Shown here: one piece after another, positions 16,302 through 25,852 of the stretch
Layout of the letters: each line of letters begins with the position of its first letter
How positions within the stretch are numbered: position 1 is the first letter of the stretch
Source of the DNA: Sphingobium cloacae
GTDB lineage: Bacteria; Pseudomonadota; Alphaproteobacteria; Sphingomonadales; Sphingomonadaceae
Reading direction: 5' to 3'
Assembly (NCBI RefSeq): GCF_002355855.1
Contig: NZ_AP017656.1
Coordinates: 186,001 to 250,000 of the forward strand
Length of the DNA: 64,000 bases
Made by a program: the position numbers and the translations under genes
The notes under the pieces: model-generated
The model's input: the letters and a program-made list of their open reading frames with translations, nothing else
Database searches by the model: none
Told to the model about the DNA's origin: nothing

Positions 16302-18286
16302 TGCCCGAACTTTCGGAGCGCGCGCTGATACTCGCGCCCTTCGGCCGGGATGCAGACGTCGCCGCAACCGTTCTGGCGAACGCCGGCATCACCGCGCTCG
16401 AATGCCCCTCGGTCGAACGGCTGGTCGAGGAGATCCGGGCAGGCGCAGGGCTCGCGGTCGTTACCTCGGAGGCGCTGATCGGTGCCGACACCGGCTCGCT
16501 GCAAGCATGGATCGCGGACCAGCCAGAATGGTCCGACTTTCCGTTCGTGCTGCTCGTGCACCAGGGCAGCGGGCTCGAACGCAACCCCGAGGCTGCCCGC
16601 TTGCTGGAGCGGCTCGGGAACGTCAGCTTCCTCGAACGCCCCTTCCATCCGACTACCCTCATGAGCCTGGCGCGCGCGGCGCTGCGCGCCCGCCGCCGGC
16701 AATATGAGGCACGCGCGCGCCTCGAGGAGCTGCGTAGCCTCGCTGGCTCCCTTGAGCGCAAGGTCGAGGAGCGGACCGCCGAGCTAACGTTGGGCGAAGC
16801 GCGGATGCGGGCGATCTTCCAGACCAACAATCAATATCAGCTGCTCATCGATCTCGATGGGACCGTCCTGGACGCGAACGCCACGGCGCTGGCGGGGATC
16901 GAGGCGCGGCTCGAGGATGTGGTCGGCAAGCCCCTATGGGAGACTCCGTGGTTCGCGCATTCGCCCGACCTTCACAACGCCGTGAAGGCTGGTGTGCTGC
17001 GGGTCGCAGCGGGCGTGACCTTGCAAAAAGAATTGACCATCCATCTTCCGATCGGCCCGCGCTCATTCGACGTGGGCATGCGGCCGATGCGTGGTCCGCA
17101 AGGCGATACGCTGGCACTCATCGTGGAAGCGCTCGACATCACCGACCGCAAGCGGGCCGAGGAGGCGCTCCGTCAGGCGCAGAAGCTCGAGGCGATGGGT
17201 CAGCTTACCGGCGGCGTCGCGCACGACTTCAACAACCTCCTGACGCCGATCGTGGGCGGGCTGGACATCCTGAGCCGCAGCGGACTTGGGACGGAGCGCC
17301 AGCGCCGCCTCATCGAGGGTGCCATACAGTCGGCCGAGCGGGCGAGGGCGCTCGTGCAGCGGCTGCTGGCCTTCGCGCGGCAGCAGCCGTTGCAGCTCCG
17401 CGCGATCGATATCGGCACGCTGGTGCGCGGCATGGTCGAGCTGGTCGGATCGACGATCGGGCCGAAGATCAGCTTGTTGATCGAGGTGCCGGAAGGGCTG
17501 CCTGCCGCGCGCGCCGATCACAACCAGGTCGAAATGGCGCTCCTCAACCTTTGCGTGAATGCGAGGGACGCGATGCCCGAAGGGGGCACGCTCCGCATCT
17601 CGGCATCCGAGCGGCATTTCAGCGCGGAAAATGACGAGGGCCTGAGCCCAGGCAGCTATATCAGCCTCGCGGTCGCGGATACCGGGATCGGTATGGATGA
17701 GGAGACAGCCAGGCGAGCCGTCGAGCCGTTCTTCTCGACCAAGGGGCTGGGCAAGGGAACAGGGCTTGGCCTTTCGATGGCGCATGGCCTGGCGCGGCAA
17801 CTCGGCGGAACCCTCACGATCACGACCGTTCCCGATGCTGGGACCCGGGTGGACATCCTCCTTCCCGTGTCGACGGAGACCCCGCAGCGCGCGGCGCCAA
17901 AGGTCGAGGGAACGCTGCCCCAGGAGGGAACCGCCCTTCTTGTCGACGATGACGATCTCGTCCGTTCGAGCGTCAGTCAGATGCTCTCCGCGATCGGCTA
18001 TGAGGTGACCGAGGCGAAATCGGCGGAGGACGCGCTGGAGCTGGTGAACAGCGGCATGAACCCGAGCGTCGTGGTCACCGATCATCTGATGACAGGGATG
18101 TCGGGCGCGGCCCTCGGCCGCGCGCTGCGGGCGCGCACGCCCGTCCTGATCGTCTCGGGCTATGCCGAGAGCAGCGAGATCACTCCGGACTTTCCGCGCC
18201 TCATGAAGCCCTTTCGACAGGACGAACTGGCCGCCAAACTGGCCGAGATCCGGGCGGCGGCGAGCGCGACCGGTGACTCCGCCTAG
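16301..18286 (+). CDS. Hybrid histidine kinase with N-terminal receiver-like and PAS domains
   Basis: 661 residues. Order: receiver-like domain (about 5-120) lacking a clear phospho-acceptor, coiled linker (125-160), PAS (about 165-285), HisKA with G-G-V-A-H-D-F-N-N (His 308), HATPase (N-L-C-V-N-A-R-D-A-M-P N box; D-T-G-I-G-M G1 box; G-T-G-L-G-L-S G2 box) and a C-terminal receiver (about 545-655, acceptor in V-V-T-D-H-L-M-T-G, near 593). Soluble. Start overlaps the KaiC-like stop (TGATG), so the two are co-translated and probably one signalling unit. No separate output regulator is encoded beside it. Confidence 0.9.
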   Translation: MPELSERALILAPFGRDADVAATVLANAGITALECPSVERLVEEIRAGAGLAVVTSEALIGADTGSLQAWIADQPEWSDFPFVLLVHQGSGLERNPEAARLLERLGNVSFLERPFHPTTLMSLARAALRARRRQYEARARLEELRSLAGSLERKVEERTAELTLGEARMRAIFQTNNQYQLLIDLDGTVLDANATALAGIEARLEDVVGKPLWETPWFAHSPDLHNAVKAGVLRVAAGVTLQKELTIHLPIGPRSFDVGMRPMRGPQGDTLALIVEALDITDRKRAEEALRQAQKLEAMGQLTGGVAHDFNNLLTPIVGGLDILSRSGLGTERQRRLIEGAIQSAERARALVQRLLAFARQQPLQLRAIDIGTLVRGMVELVGSTIGPKISLLIEVPEGLPAARADHNQVEMALLNLCVNARDAMPEGGTLRISASERHFSAENDEGLSPGSYISLAVADTGIGMDEETARRAVEPFFSTKGLGKGTGLGLSMAHGLARQLGGTLTITTVPDAGTRVDILLPVSTETPQRAAPKVEGTLPQEGTALLVDDDDLVRSSVSQMLSAIGYEVTEAKSAEDALELVNSGMNPSVVVTDHLMTGMSGAALGRALRARTPVLIVSGYAESSEITPDFPRLMKPFRQDELAAKLAEIRAAASATGDSA

Positions 18287-18310
18287 GAGAAATGCACTCA
18301 GTGTTCGGAT

Positions 18311-18328
18311 GGGGGCCTTGCGGCCCCC
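18311..18328. terminator. Hairpin between convergent kinase and groEL
   Basis: GGGGGCC (18311-18317), loop TTGC, GGCCCCC (18322-18328). It sits between the kinase stop and the groEL stop, 7 bases past groEL, and can serve both strands. Only a short T-rich tail follows on the plus strand. Confidence 0.6.
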
Positions 18329-18334
18329 AATCCT

Positions 18335-20002
<1,668 letters not shown>

Positions 20003-20308
20003 CTATTTCGACGACGCTTCGGTTTCTACGATCCCGAGGATGTCGCTCTCCTTCATGATGAGCAGTTCCTCGCCGTCGATCTTGACCTCGCTGCCGGACC
20101 ATTTGCCGAAGAGGACGCGATCGCCGGCCTTAACGGACAGCTCGACCAGCTTGCCGGTCTCGTCGCGGGCGCCGGGGCCGACGGCGACGACCTCGCCCTC
20201 CTGTGGCTTCTCCTTGGCAGTATCCGGGATGATGATGCCGCCGGCCGTCTTTTCCTCGGCTTCGATGCGACGCACGGCGACACGGTCGTGCAGGGGACGG
20301 AAATGCAT
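20003..20308 (-). CDS. groES: GroES (Hsp10) co-chaperonin
   Basis: 101 residues; starts [14 protein letters not shown], contains the G-G-I-I-I-P-D-T mobile loop and [11 protein letters not shown]. Forms the lid of GroEL. GGAGG lies before the minus-strand ATG at 20308. I see no CIRCE element (TTAGCACTC-N9-GAGTGCTAA) upstream, so HrcA control is not indicated. A small inverted repeat (CCGTTC 20347-20352 / GAACGG 20358-20363) lies in the leader. Confidence 0.96.
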   Translation of the reverse strand: MHFRPLHDRVAVRRIEAEEKTAGGIIIPDTAKEKPQEGEVVAVGPGARDETGKLVELSVKAGDRVLFGKWSGSEVKIDGEELLIMKESDILGIVETEASSK

Positions 20309-20509
20309 GCATTACCTCCAAAGCAGATCATGATGTGATGACCCTCCCGTTCGCGGGGAACGGTCGGTTTCGGCAGAGCTAGGAAGACGATTTTCGACCA
20401 TCAAGAGATCTGCCGCACTTTCCTGGCGCTTCACCCATGTGAGTGCCAATGCGCATGCGCGGTCGCGCAGCGCACGAGCGGACACTGCCTCGAGAGTCGC
20501 GGCGACGAG

Positions 20510-20523
20510 GTGATGTAGATCAG
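20510..20523. promoter_or_regulatory. CTGA-N6-TCAG operator 2, one deviation (groESL / Bax-inhibitor intergenic)
   Basis: GTGATGTAGATCAG: the TGA-N6-TCAG core is intact but the first base is G. It lies in the 489-base gap between divergent groES and the Bax-inhibitor-like gene. On the minus strand CAGTGT (20482-20487) is centred 32 bp away; on the plus strand TACGGG (20546-20551) is centred 32 bp away. Otherwise the gap holds only the small inverted repeat at 20347-20363. Confidence 0.5.
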
Positions 20524-20797
20524 CGGGCGATTGCGGTTGATTCGCTACGGGACTGCCCAAGAGGACCGGAAGACTTCGGCAAGGACGGACAGCCCGTGAT
20601 CTCGCTTGGTTCAGTGCTCCAAAGGTGGGTCGCGCGATGGCCCTTGCAGATCGTGAACGCGGGCGCTGTGCAGCGCTCGACGAGCCTTCATAGATCCGGA
20701 ACGCTTCGAACGGCTTCCAGGCCCAGTCGGGAAGGCGCGCAAGGCCGGAACGGCACGTGCTTCCTCGATCGCTGCACCTTCCGTTGGAGATTTGCAG

Positions 20798-21526
20798 ATG
20801 AACACGCCATTTGAAACTTCTGGCGCGGATTTGCACGGCGCCTCCGGGCGAGCGGTAGCTTACGACCCCGGTCTTCGCCGTTACATGCTTGGCATCTATC
20901 GCACGATGGCCCTGGGACTGGTCCTTACCGGGCTTGTCGCCTTCCTCGTCGCCGGCACCCCAGCTCTCTATCAACCGATCTTCAACACGCCCCTCAAATG
21001 GGTCGTGATGCTGGCGCCGCTCGCCTTCGTCCTGTTCTTCTCCTTCCGCGTCGAGCAGATGAGCGCCAACACTGCGCGGATCGCTTTTTATTCATTCGCG
21101 ACCATCATGGGGCTGTCGCTGGCCAGCGTCTTCCTGGTGTTCACCGGCACCAGCATCGCGCTGGCGTTCTTCTCGGCCGCCGCCCTGTTCGCGACGATGT
21201 GCCTGTGGGGCTATACGACCAATGTCGACCTCTCGCGCTGGTCGACCTTCCTCATGGTCGGGCTCGTCGGCGTCATCATCGCAAGCCTGATCAACCTGTT
21301 CCTCGCCTCCGACACGCTGCAGTTCGCCGTCTCGATCATCGCCGTGCTGGTCTTCACCGGCCTTACCGCCTGGGATAGCCAGCGCTTGAAGAATCAATAT
21401 TTCGCCTATGCGGGGACAGAATCAGCCGAGAAGCTCGCGGTGATGGGGGCGCTATCCCTTTATCTGGATCTCATAAACCTGTTCCAGCTCCTGCTCAACC
21501 TCATGGGGGAGCGTGAACGAGCATAG
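20798..21526 (+). CDS. Bax inhibitor-1 / YccA family membrane protein
   Basis: 242 residues with seven hydrophobic helices and the BI-1 C-terminal signature (T-A-W-D-S-Q-R-L-K then S-L-Y-L-D-L-I-N-L-F-Q-L-L-L). Bacterial members are inner-membrane proteins; E. coli YccA modulates FtsH proteolysis and others act as pH-gated calcium leak channels. GGAG lies 9 bases before ATG 20798. Followed by HdeD in the same direction, 46 bases on. Confidence 0.9.
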   Translation: MNTPFETSGADLHGASGRAVAYDPGLRRYMLGIYRTMALGLVLTGLVAFLVAGTPALYQPIFNTPLKWVVMLAPLAFVLFFSFRVEQMSANTARIAFYSFATIMGLSLASVFLVFTGTSIALAFFSAAALFATMCLWGYTTNVDLSRWSTFLMVGLVGVIIASLINLFLASDTLQFAVSIIAVLVFTGLTAWDSQRLKNQYFAYAGTESAEKLAVMGALSLYLDLINLFQLLLNLMGERERA

Positions 21527-21572
21527 CGACGTCACGTCATGCGCCCTTTAGGGTGCCAAAAGAGGAGGCCTT

Positions 21573-22187
21573 ATGGTTGGAGTCAAAGTCGATGCCGTTT
21601 CCGGCGTGTCCGACGCGGTCGGTCAGCAGATGTTAGGGACACTGCGCCGCAACTGGGGATGGATCGTCTTTCGCGGTGTCCTCGCGCTCGCGCTTGGCGT
21701 GGTATCCTTCCTGTTCCCGCTCAGCGCCCTGTTCGCCTTTGCGATGGTATTCGCCGCCTATGCCGGTGCCGATGGAATCCTTTCCATGGTCGCGGCGGTG
21801 CGCGGCGCCCGGCGTAAGGAGGAGCGCTGGTGGGCCTACGTGATCCGCGGGATCATCGGCATCGCGACTGCGGTCCTGTTCGTGCTGATGCCCGAGGTCA
21901 TGACGGTCGGCTACGCTCTGGTCACGCTGGTCATGCTGGCGATCTGGGCTATTGTGACCGGCGCCCTCGAAATCGTGGCCGCAACGAGCCTGCGCAAGGA
22001 GATCAGCGGCGAGTGGTTGATGGGGCTCTCAGGTGCCCTCTCGGTCGTTCTTGGGATCGTGATCATCATCCTGCTGGTCCTCGATCCCCTCACAACTTTG
22101 CCTTCGGCCGCGTGGGTGATCGGTTCGTACGCGATCTTCGCTGGCGTTGTTCTTCTCGGGCTCGGGTTCAAGCTTCGCCGGGCTTAA
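21573..22187 (+). CDS. hdeD: HdeD family membrane protein
   Basis: 204 residues with six predicted helices arranged as DUF308 repeats (G-x-V-x-F-L-F-P in the first, V-L-F-V-L-M-P in the second). HdeD is an acid-resistance membrane protein in E. coli and a constant member of the enterobacterial heat-resistance locus. AGAGGAGG precedes ATG 21573. Probably transcribed with the Bax-inhibitor-like gene. Confidence 0.88.
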   Translation: MVGVKVDAVSGVSDAVGQQMLGTLRRNWGWIVFRGVLALALGVVSFLFPLSALFAFAMVFAAYAGADGILSMVAAVRGARRKEERWWAYVIRGIIGIATAVLFVLMPEVMTVGYALVTLVMLAIWAIVTGALEIVAATSLRKEISGEWLMGLSGALSVVLGIVIIILLVLDPLTTLPSAAWVIGSYAIFAGVVLLGLGFKLRRA

Positions 22188-22463
22188 TGGCTCGCCCGTT
22201 GCGACTGGCCCAGGCCCCAACAATTTCGCTAGCGCGGCAGGGAAGTATTTGGAATTCCCTGCCGACCGGCTCCAGCAGCAGGGCCGTGCCGCTCACCAGA
22301 CACTCACATTGCATGGGCTCGGTCGCCAGGCCTGGCTAGGGAGCGTCCAGCGCCTGTGCGCTGGCGATCCGCCCCGACGAACCTTCTACCGTTATCGCTT
22401 TCTGGTGGCGCGGACTGGAAGCGGCGTGCCCGCCCGGGCATCAGTTTCGGATAGCAGGAGTAT

Positions 22464-23123
22464 ATGGGTTCAATGATCGGCGTGCTTGAACGGCGACGAA
22501 AGTGGCTCGCCTTTTGTCTTACCGGGCTGGCGGGCTACGTCGACGGGCTCGGCTTCCTGGCCGCAGGCGGGATGTTTGTGTCGTTCATGAGCGGCAACTC
22601 CACACGGCTCGCCATCGGGGCGGCCGAACGGTCGGTGACGGCGTTGATCGCGCTGGGATTGATTGGTGCGTTCCTCACGGGGGTGATCGCAGCCACGCTC
22701 GTGGCCACCCTGGTTCAGAAGCGCCGGAAGTCCGCTGTCTTGGGACTCGTGTCATTGCTCCTCGCCTCGAGCGCGACGCTCGCGCACGCCGGCGCGGGCG
22801 CATTCGCACCGCTGCTCATGGCTGCTGCGATGGGAGCGGAGAATCTTGTTTTCCAGCGCGATGGCGAAGTGAGCATCGGCCTCACCTATATGACCGGTGC
22901 GGTCGTGAAGGCGGGGCAGCGGATCGGCATGGCGCTGCTTGGCGGACCCAGATGGGATTGGCTCCCACACTTGTTGCTGTGGTCGAGCCTCGTCACAGGG
23001 GCGATCATAGGCGCGCTTAGCTTCCACCGGTTGGGCGTCGACGGCCTCTGGTTCACAGCGCTGGCCGCGCTTCTCCTCGCCGTCTGGGCAGGCCTCATCG
23101 AAAGGACGGGCGAACCGGCGTAA
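22464..23123 (+). CDS. DUF1275 (YoaK-type) membrane protein
   Basis: 219 residues, six hydrophobic segments. Family signature: G-Y-V-D-G-L-G-F-L, M-S-G-N-S-T-R and the later G-L-T-Y-M-T-G-A-V-V-K. Function of the family is unknown. AGGAG lies just upstream of ATG 22464. The 276 bases before it show no operator copy and no clear gene. Confidence 0.85.
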   Translation: MGSMIGVLERRRKWLAFCLTGLAGYVDGLGFLAAGGMFVSFMSGNSTRLAIGAAERSVTALIALGLIGAFLTGVIAATLVATLVQKRRKSAVLGLVSLLLASSATLAHAGAGAFAPLLMAAAMGAENLVFQRDGEVSIGLTYMTGAVVKAGQRIGMALLGGPRWDWLPHLLLWSSLVTGAIIGALSFHRLGVDGLWFTALAALLLAVWAGLIERTGEPA

Positions 23124-23228
23124 TCGCTGCAGGCGTTCTATCCGCGGCCTTGAGGCTGTGGCCGTCGCCTTTTCGGAAGGACGCGCGCACGTCTTTGCCG
23201 GCGACCGCCTGAGACAAGCCAAGCGGAG

Positions 23229-23242
23229 CTGATCTGAGTCAG
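23229..23242. promoter_or_regulatory. CTGA-N6-TCAG operator 3
   Basis: CTGATCTGAGTCAG. CAGAAT (23264-23269) is centred 31 bp downstream as a -10 candidate. The next gene (ATG 23329) encodes a 55-residue acidic protein, so the site supports that small gene being real. Confidence 0.75.
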
Positions 23243-23328
23243 GGCCTGGTCCATCCTGACAGGCAGAATGTGCAGTCGGTTCGCGCGGATGCAGAGGTGC
23301 AGCGCTCACTTTGCTGGAGAATGAAAGG

Positions 23329-23496
23329 ATGACGGACCCCAAAGCGTCGGTGAATCCCGACAAGGACAGGAAGCCGGAACTGGCACCTGATGAGAGCGTG
23401 GCCGAGGAAGGTCAGGAGGGGACGGATCTCGACCCGGTCGACGAAGCGATCGAAGAGTCTTTCCCCGCGAGCGATCCGCCGAGCTGGACGCTTTGA
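23329..23496 (+). CDS. Small acidic protein, unknown
   Basis: 55 residues, strongly acidic, Pro-rich ends, no membrane segment; probably disordered. The C-terminal half reads D-P-V-D-E-A-I-E-E-S-F-P-A-S-D-P-P-S-W-T, a pattern seen in short conserved proteobacterial hypothetical proteins. GGAGA lies 8 bases before ATG 23329; an in-frame TTG at 23311 is a weaker start. Operator 3 stands 87 bases upstream. Confidence 0.7.
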   Translation: MTDPKASVNPDKDRKPELAPDESVAEEGQEGTDLDPVDEAIEESFPASDPPSWTL

Positions 23497-23675
23497 AGGT
23501 TGGCAGCAGGCCTTTCGCGCCGGAGATCCGAGCCGGAAAGGAGAACGTGCAACGCCGACGATCTCGACGGTTTAGTTGGACATTGCCACAAGCTGCCTTC
23601 GCCGACGTTTTCTGATGGCGGCTGCACGCGATGCTTCTAGTAACTGGATGGATCGAGCGAAGCGAAGGACTGGGC

Positions 23676-24020
23676 ATGGCAAAGTTCCTGGCGTTGTACA
23701 TTGGATCAGCAACAGACGCGGAAAAAGTCGCGTCACCGATAAGTCCTGACAAGCAGTCAGAGGGGATGGCTGCTTGGGGGGCATGGATGGGCAAGAACGC
23801 TGACAACATAAAAGATGCTGGCGGCCCGCTCGGCCGGACCCTGCGGGTTTCCTCGTCGGGCGTCGAGGCAGGGCGAAACAGCCTCACCGGCTACATCATC
23901 GTCGAAGCGGACACGCACGAGGCTGCCGCGCGCCTTTTCGAGAGCCATCCTCATTTCACGATCTTTCCGGGCGAAGCGGTCGAAGTCGTCGAGTGCCTCG
24001 AGATACCCGGAGCAGAGTGA
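23676..24020 (+). CDS. YCII-like domain protein, unknown
   Basis: 114 residues resembling YCII-related (DGPF-type) proteins: short strands around M-A-K-F-L-A-L-Y, a G-W-M-type loop, G-Y-I-I-V-E-A and a C-terminal H-P-H-F-T-I-F-P-G-E-A-V-E-V. The fold is ferredoxin-like with uncertain biochemical role. AAGGA precedes ATG 23676. It lies between the small acidic gene and an antiporter on the same strand. Confidence 0.7.
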   Translation: MAKFLALYIGSATDAEKVASPISPDKQSEGMAAWGAWMGKNADNIKDAGGPLGRTLRVSSSGVEAGRNSLTGYIIVEADTHEAAARLFESHPHFTIFPGEAVEVVECLEIPGAE

Positions 24021-24086
24021 AGCGAGCAGCCCCGACCCGCCGCCCTTGGCGGAAAGCACTTGATCCCCGCGAGAGGCGTCCGGTTC

Positions 24087-25793
24087 ATGCTTCACCACTT
24101 TCTCGTCGATGCGGTGATCCTGATTTTCGCCTCCCTGGCGTTCGTCGCGCTCTTCACAAAGTTCCGCCTCTCTTCGATTGCAGGATATCTCGTCGCCGGA
24201 TCGGTCGTAGGGCCCTACGGGCTTCACCTCGTTTCCGCGAATGAGGGAACCCGTTTCCTCGGTGAGCTCGGCATCGCCGCGCTGATGTTTGTCATTGGCT
24301 TTGAATTCTCCTGGCCACGCATTGTCGCGGCCCGTCGCTTGGTTTTCGTGCTGGGCACGCTTCAGGTCGTTGTCACCGCATTGCTCGTAGCCGGGGTCGC
24401 CCTCCTCGGGGGACTGTCCCTGACCGCATCATTGATCCTGGGCTTTGCACTCGCGCACTCGTCGAGCGCCATCGTCCACAAGCAGCTACTGGATCAGGAC
24501 GAGGTGACGACCAGTCATGGCATAGCAACGACGGGTATCCTCCTCTTCCAGGATCTCGCGGCCCTCCCTGTCCTGCTCTTGGTTGGCGCGGTTGCCTCGG
24601 GCGCTGAGCAGGACCTCGCCGGCCTGATGTTGCGGTTGGGCGCTGCCGTGCTCGTCTTCACGGGTGCCGCGCTCTTCGCGCGCAAGACGATCGGCCGCAT
24701 CTTCGATTGGATCGCTCGGAGTGGATCCAACGAGCCGCTGATGCTTGCCGGGCTGGCGTTGGTTGCAGGCGTCGCGCTTCTCGCCGAGATGATCGGTCTC
24801 TCCCTGGCGGTAGCAGCCTTCATCGTCGGCATGGTCGTCGCCGAGAGCAACTACCGCCATCACCTCGCAGACGAGCTCCGGCCGCTGCGGGACATCTTCC
24901 TCGGTCTGTTCTTCCTGACGATCGGTATGAGCGTTGATTGGTCGATCGTTCTCACCGAGCCGGCGGCGACGGTCGGCGCGGTGGCTATCCTCGTCCTCGT
25001 GAAGCTCGCGATCATCTTCGCTCTCGCGCGGTTCAGCGGACTTGCGACCAATGCGGCATTGCAGACCGCGCTGGTCCTGGCGCACGGCGGCGAGATCTCC
25101 CTGCTCATCCTGACCCAGGCGATCGGTGGCGGCTTGCTGCCGGAGGTTGTGGCGCAAACGGCACTCGCAGGGACGGCCGTGAGCATTTTCCTGGCTCCGT
25201 TCCTCATCCAGTTCAATCGGCGCATCTCGGCCGAGGTCCTGTCGACGCCGCAGCTGGTCGCTGAGCCAGACGTCATGATCGGCGGCTCGGCGGGCGATCT
25301 ACGCGGTCACGTCATCCTGGCGGGGTGCGGCCCGGTCGGACGGCTGGTGGGTACGGTTCTGAAGGCGAGCGGGATACCTTATATCGCGATCGAGCGCGAC
25401 GTTGACCGGCTTCGGATTGCCCATCGCGAGGGGCATCAGGTCATTTTCGGTGACGCAACACGCCGCGGCGTGCTTGAGGCAGCCAACATCGATACGGCCG
25501 CAGTGGTGGTCGCCCTTCTGAACAGCCAGCCAAGGCTAGAGCAGCTGGTACGCCAGGTTCGGCAACTCAATCCGGCGTTGCCAGTCCTTGTCAGCACGAG
25601 AGACAATCGAGGTCTGACATCCATCGCCAAGGCCGGCGCGACCTACATCTTTCCGGAGAACTTGGCTGCGGGCTTGGGGCTGGCAGTGCAGACCTTCGTC
25701 GCGCTTGGTGTCTCTCCGGAAGAGGCGCTCGCCCGCGTCCGGGCGGTCCGCCTCCGCCTCAATCCTGAGCTTCGAGCGTTGCGGACGATCTGA
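24087..25793 (+). CDS. Kef-type monovalent cation:proton antiporter with TrkA-N domain
   Basis: 568 residues: about twelve hydrophobic helices (1-380) of the CPA2 antiporter fold, then a TrkA-N (RCK) nucleotide-binding domain (about 405-530) with H-V-I-L-A-G-C-G-P-V-G-R. Kef proteins exchange K+ for H+ and protect against electrophiles. An antiporter of this type belongs to the enterobacterial heat-resistance locus. No KefF/KefG-type ancillary oxidoreductase is adjacent. GAGAGG lies 10 bases before ATG 24087. Convergent with the next antiporter. Confidence 0.9.
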   Translation: MLHHFLVDAVILIFASLAFVALFTKFRLSSIAGYLVAGSVVGPYGLHLVSANEGTRFLGELGIAALMFVIGFEFSWPRIVAARRLVFVLGTLQVVVTALLVAGVALLGGLSLTASLILGFALAHSSSAIVHKQLLDQDEVTTSHGIATTGILLFQDLAALPVLLLVGAVASGAEQDLAGLMLRLGAAVLVFTGAALFARKTIGRIFDWIARSGSNEPLMLAGLALVAGVALLAEMIGLSLAVAAFIVGMVVAESNYRHHLADELRPLRDIFLGLFFLTIGMSVDWSIVLTEPAATVGAVAILVLVKLAIIFALARFSGLATNAALQTALVLAHGGEISLLILTQAIGGGLLPEVVAQTALAGTAVSIFLAPFLIQFNRRISAEVLSTPQLVAEPDVMIGGSAGDLRGHVILAGCGPVGRLVGTVLKASGIPYIAIERDVDRLRIAHREGHQVIFGDATRRGVLEAANIDTAAVVVALLNSQPRLEQLVRQVRQLNPALPVLVSTRDNRGLTSIAKAGATYIFPENLAAGLGLAVQTFVALGVSPEEALARVRAVRLRLNPELRALRTI

Positions 25794-25852
25794 CCCGTCG
25801 CTGGAAACTGCCCTTGCATGAAGGCGGCGCTCAGCGACGGAATCATTGCCGA

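Noticed and set aside
20309..20345. CIRCE element before groES
   Set aside because: No TTAGCACTC/GAGTGCTAA arms are present in the leader.
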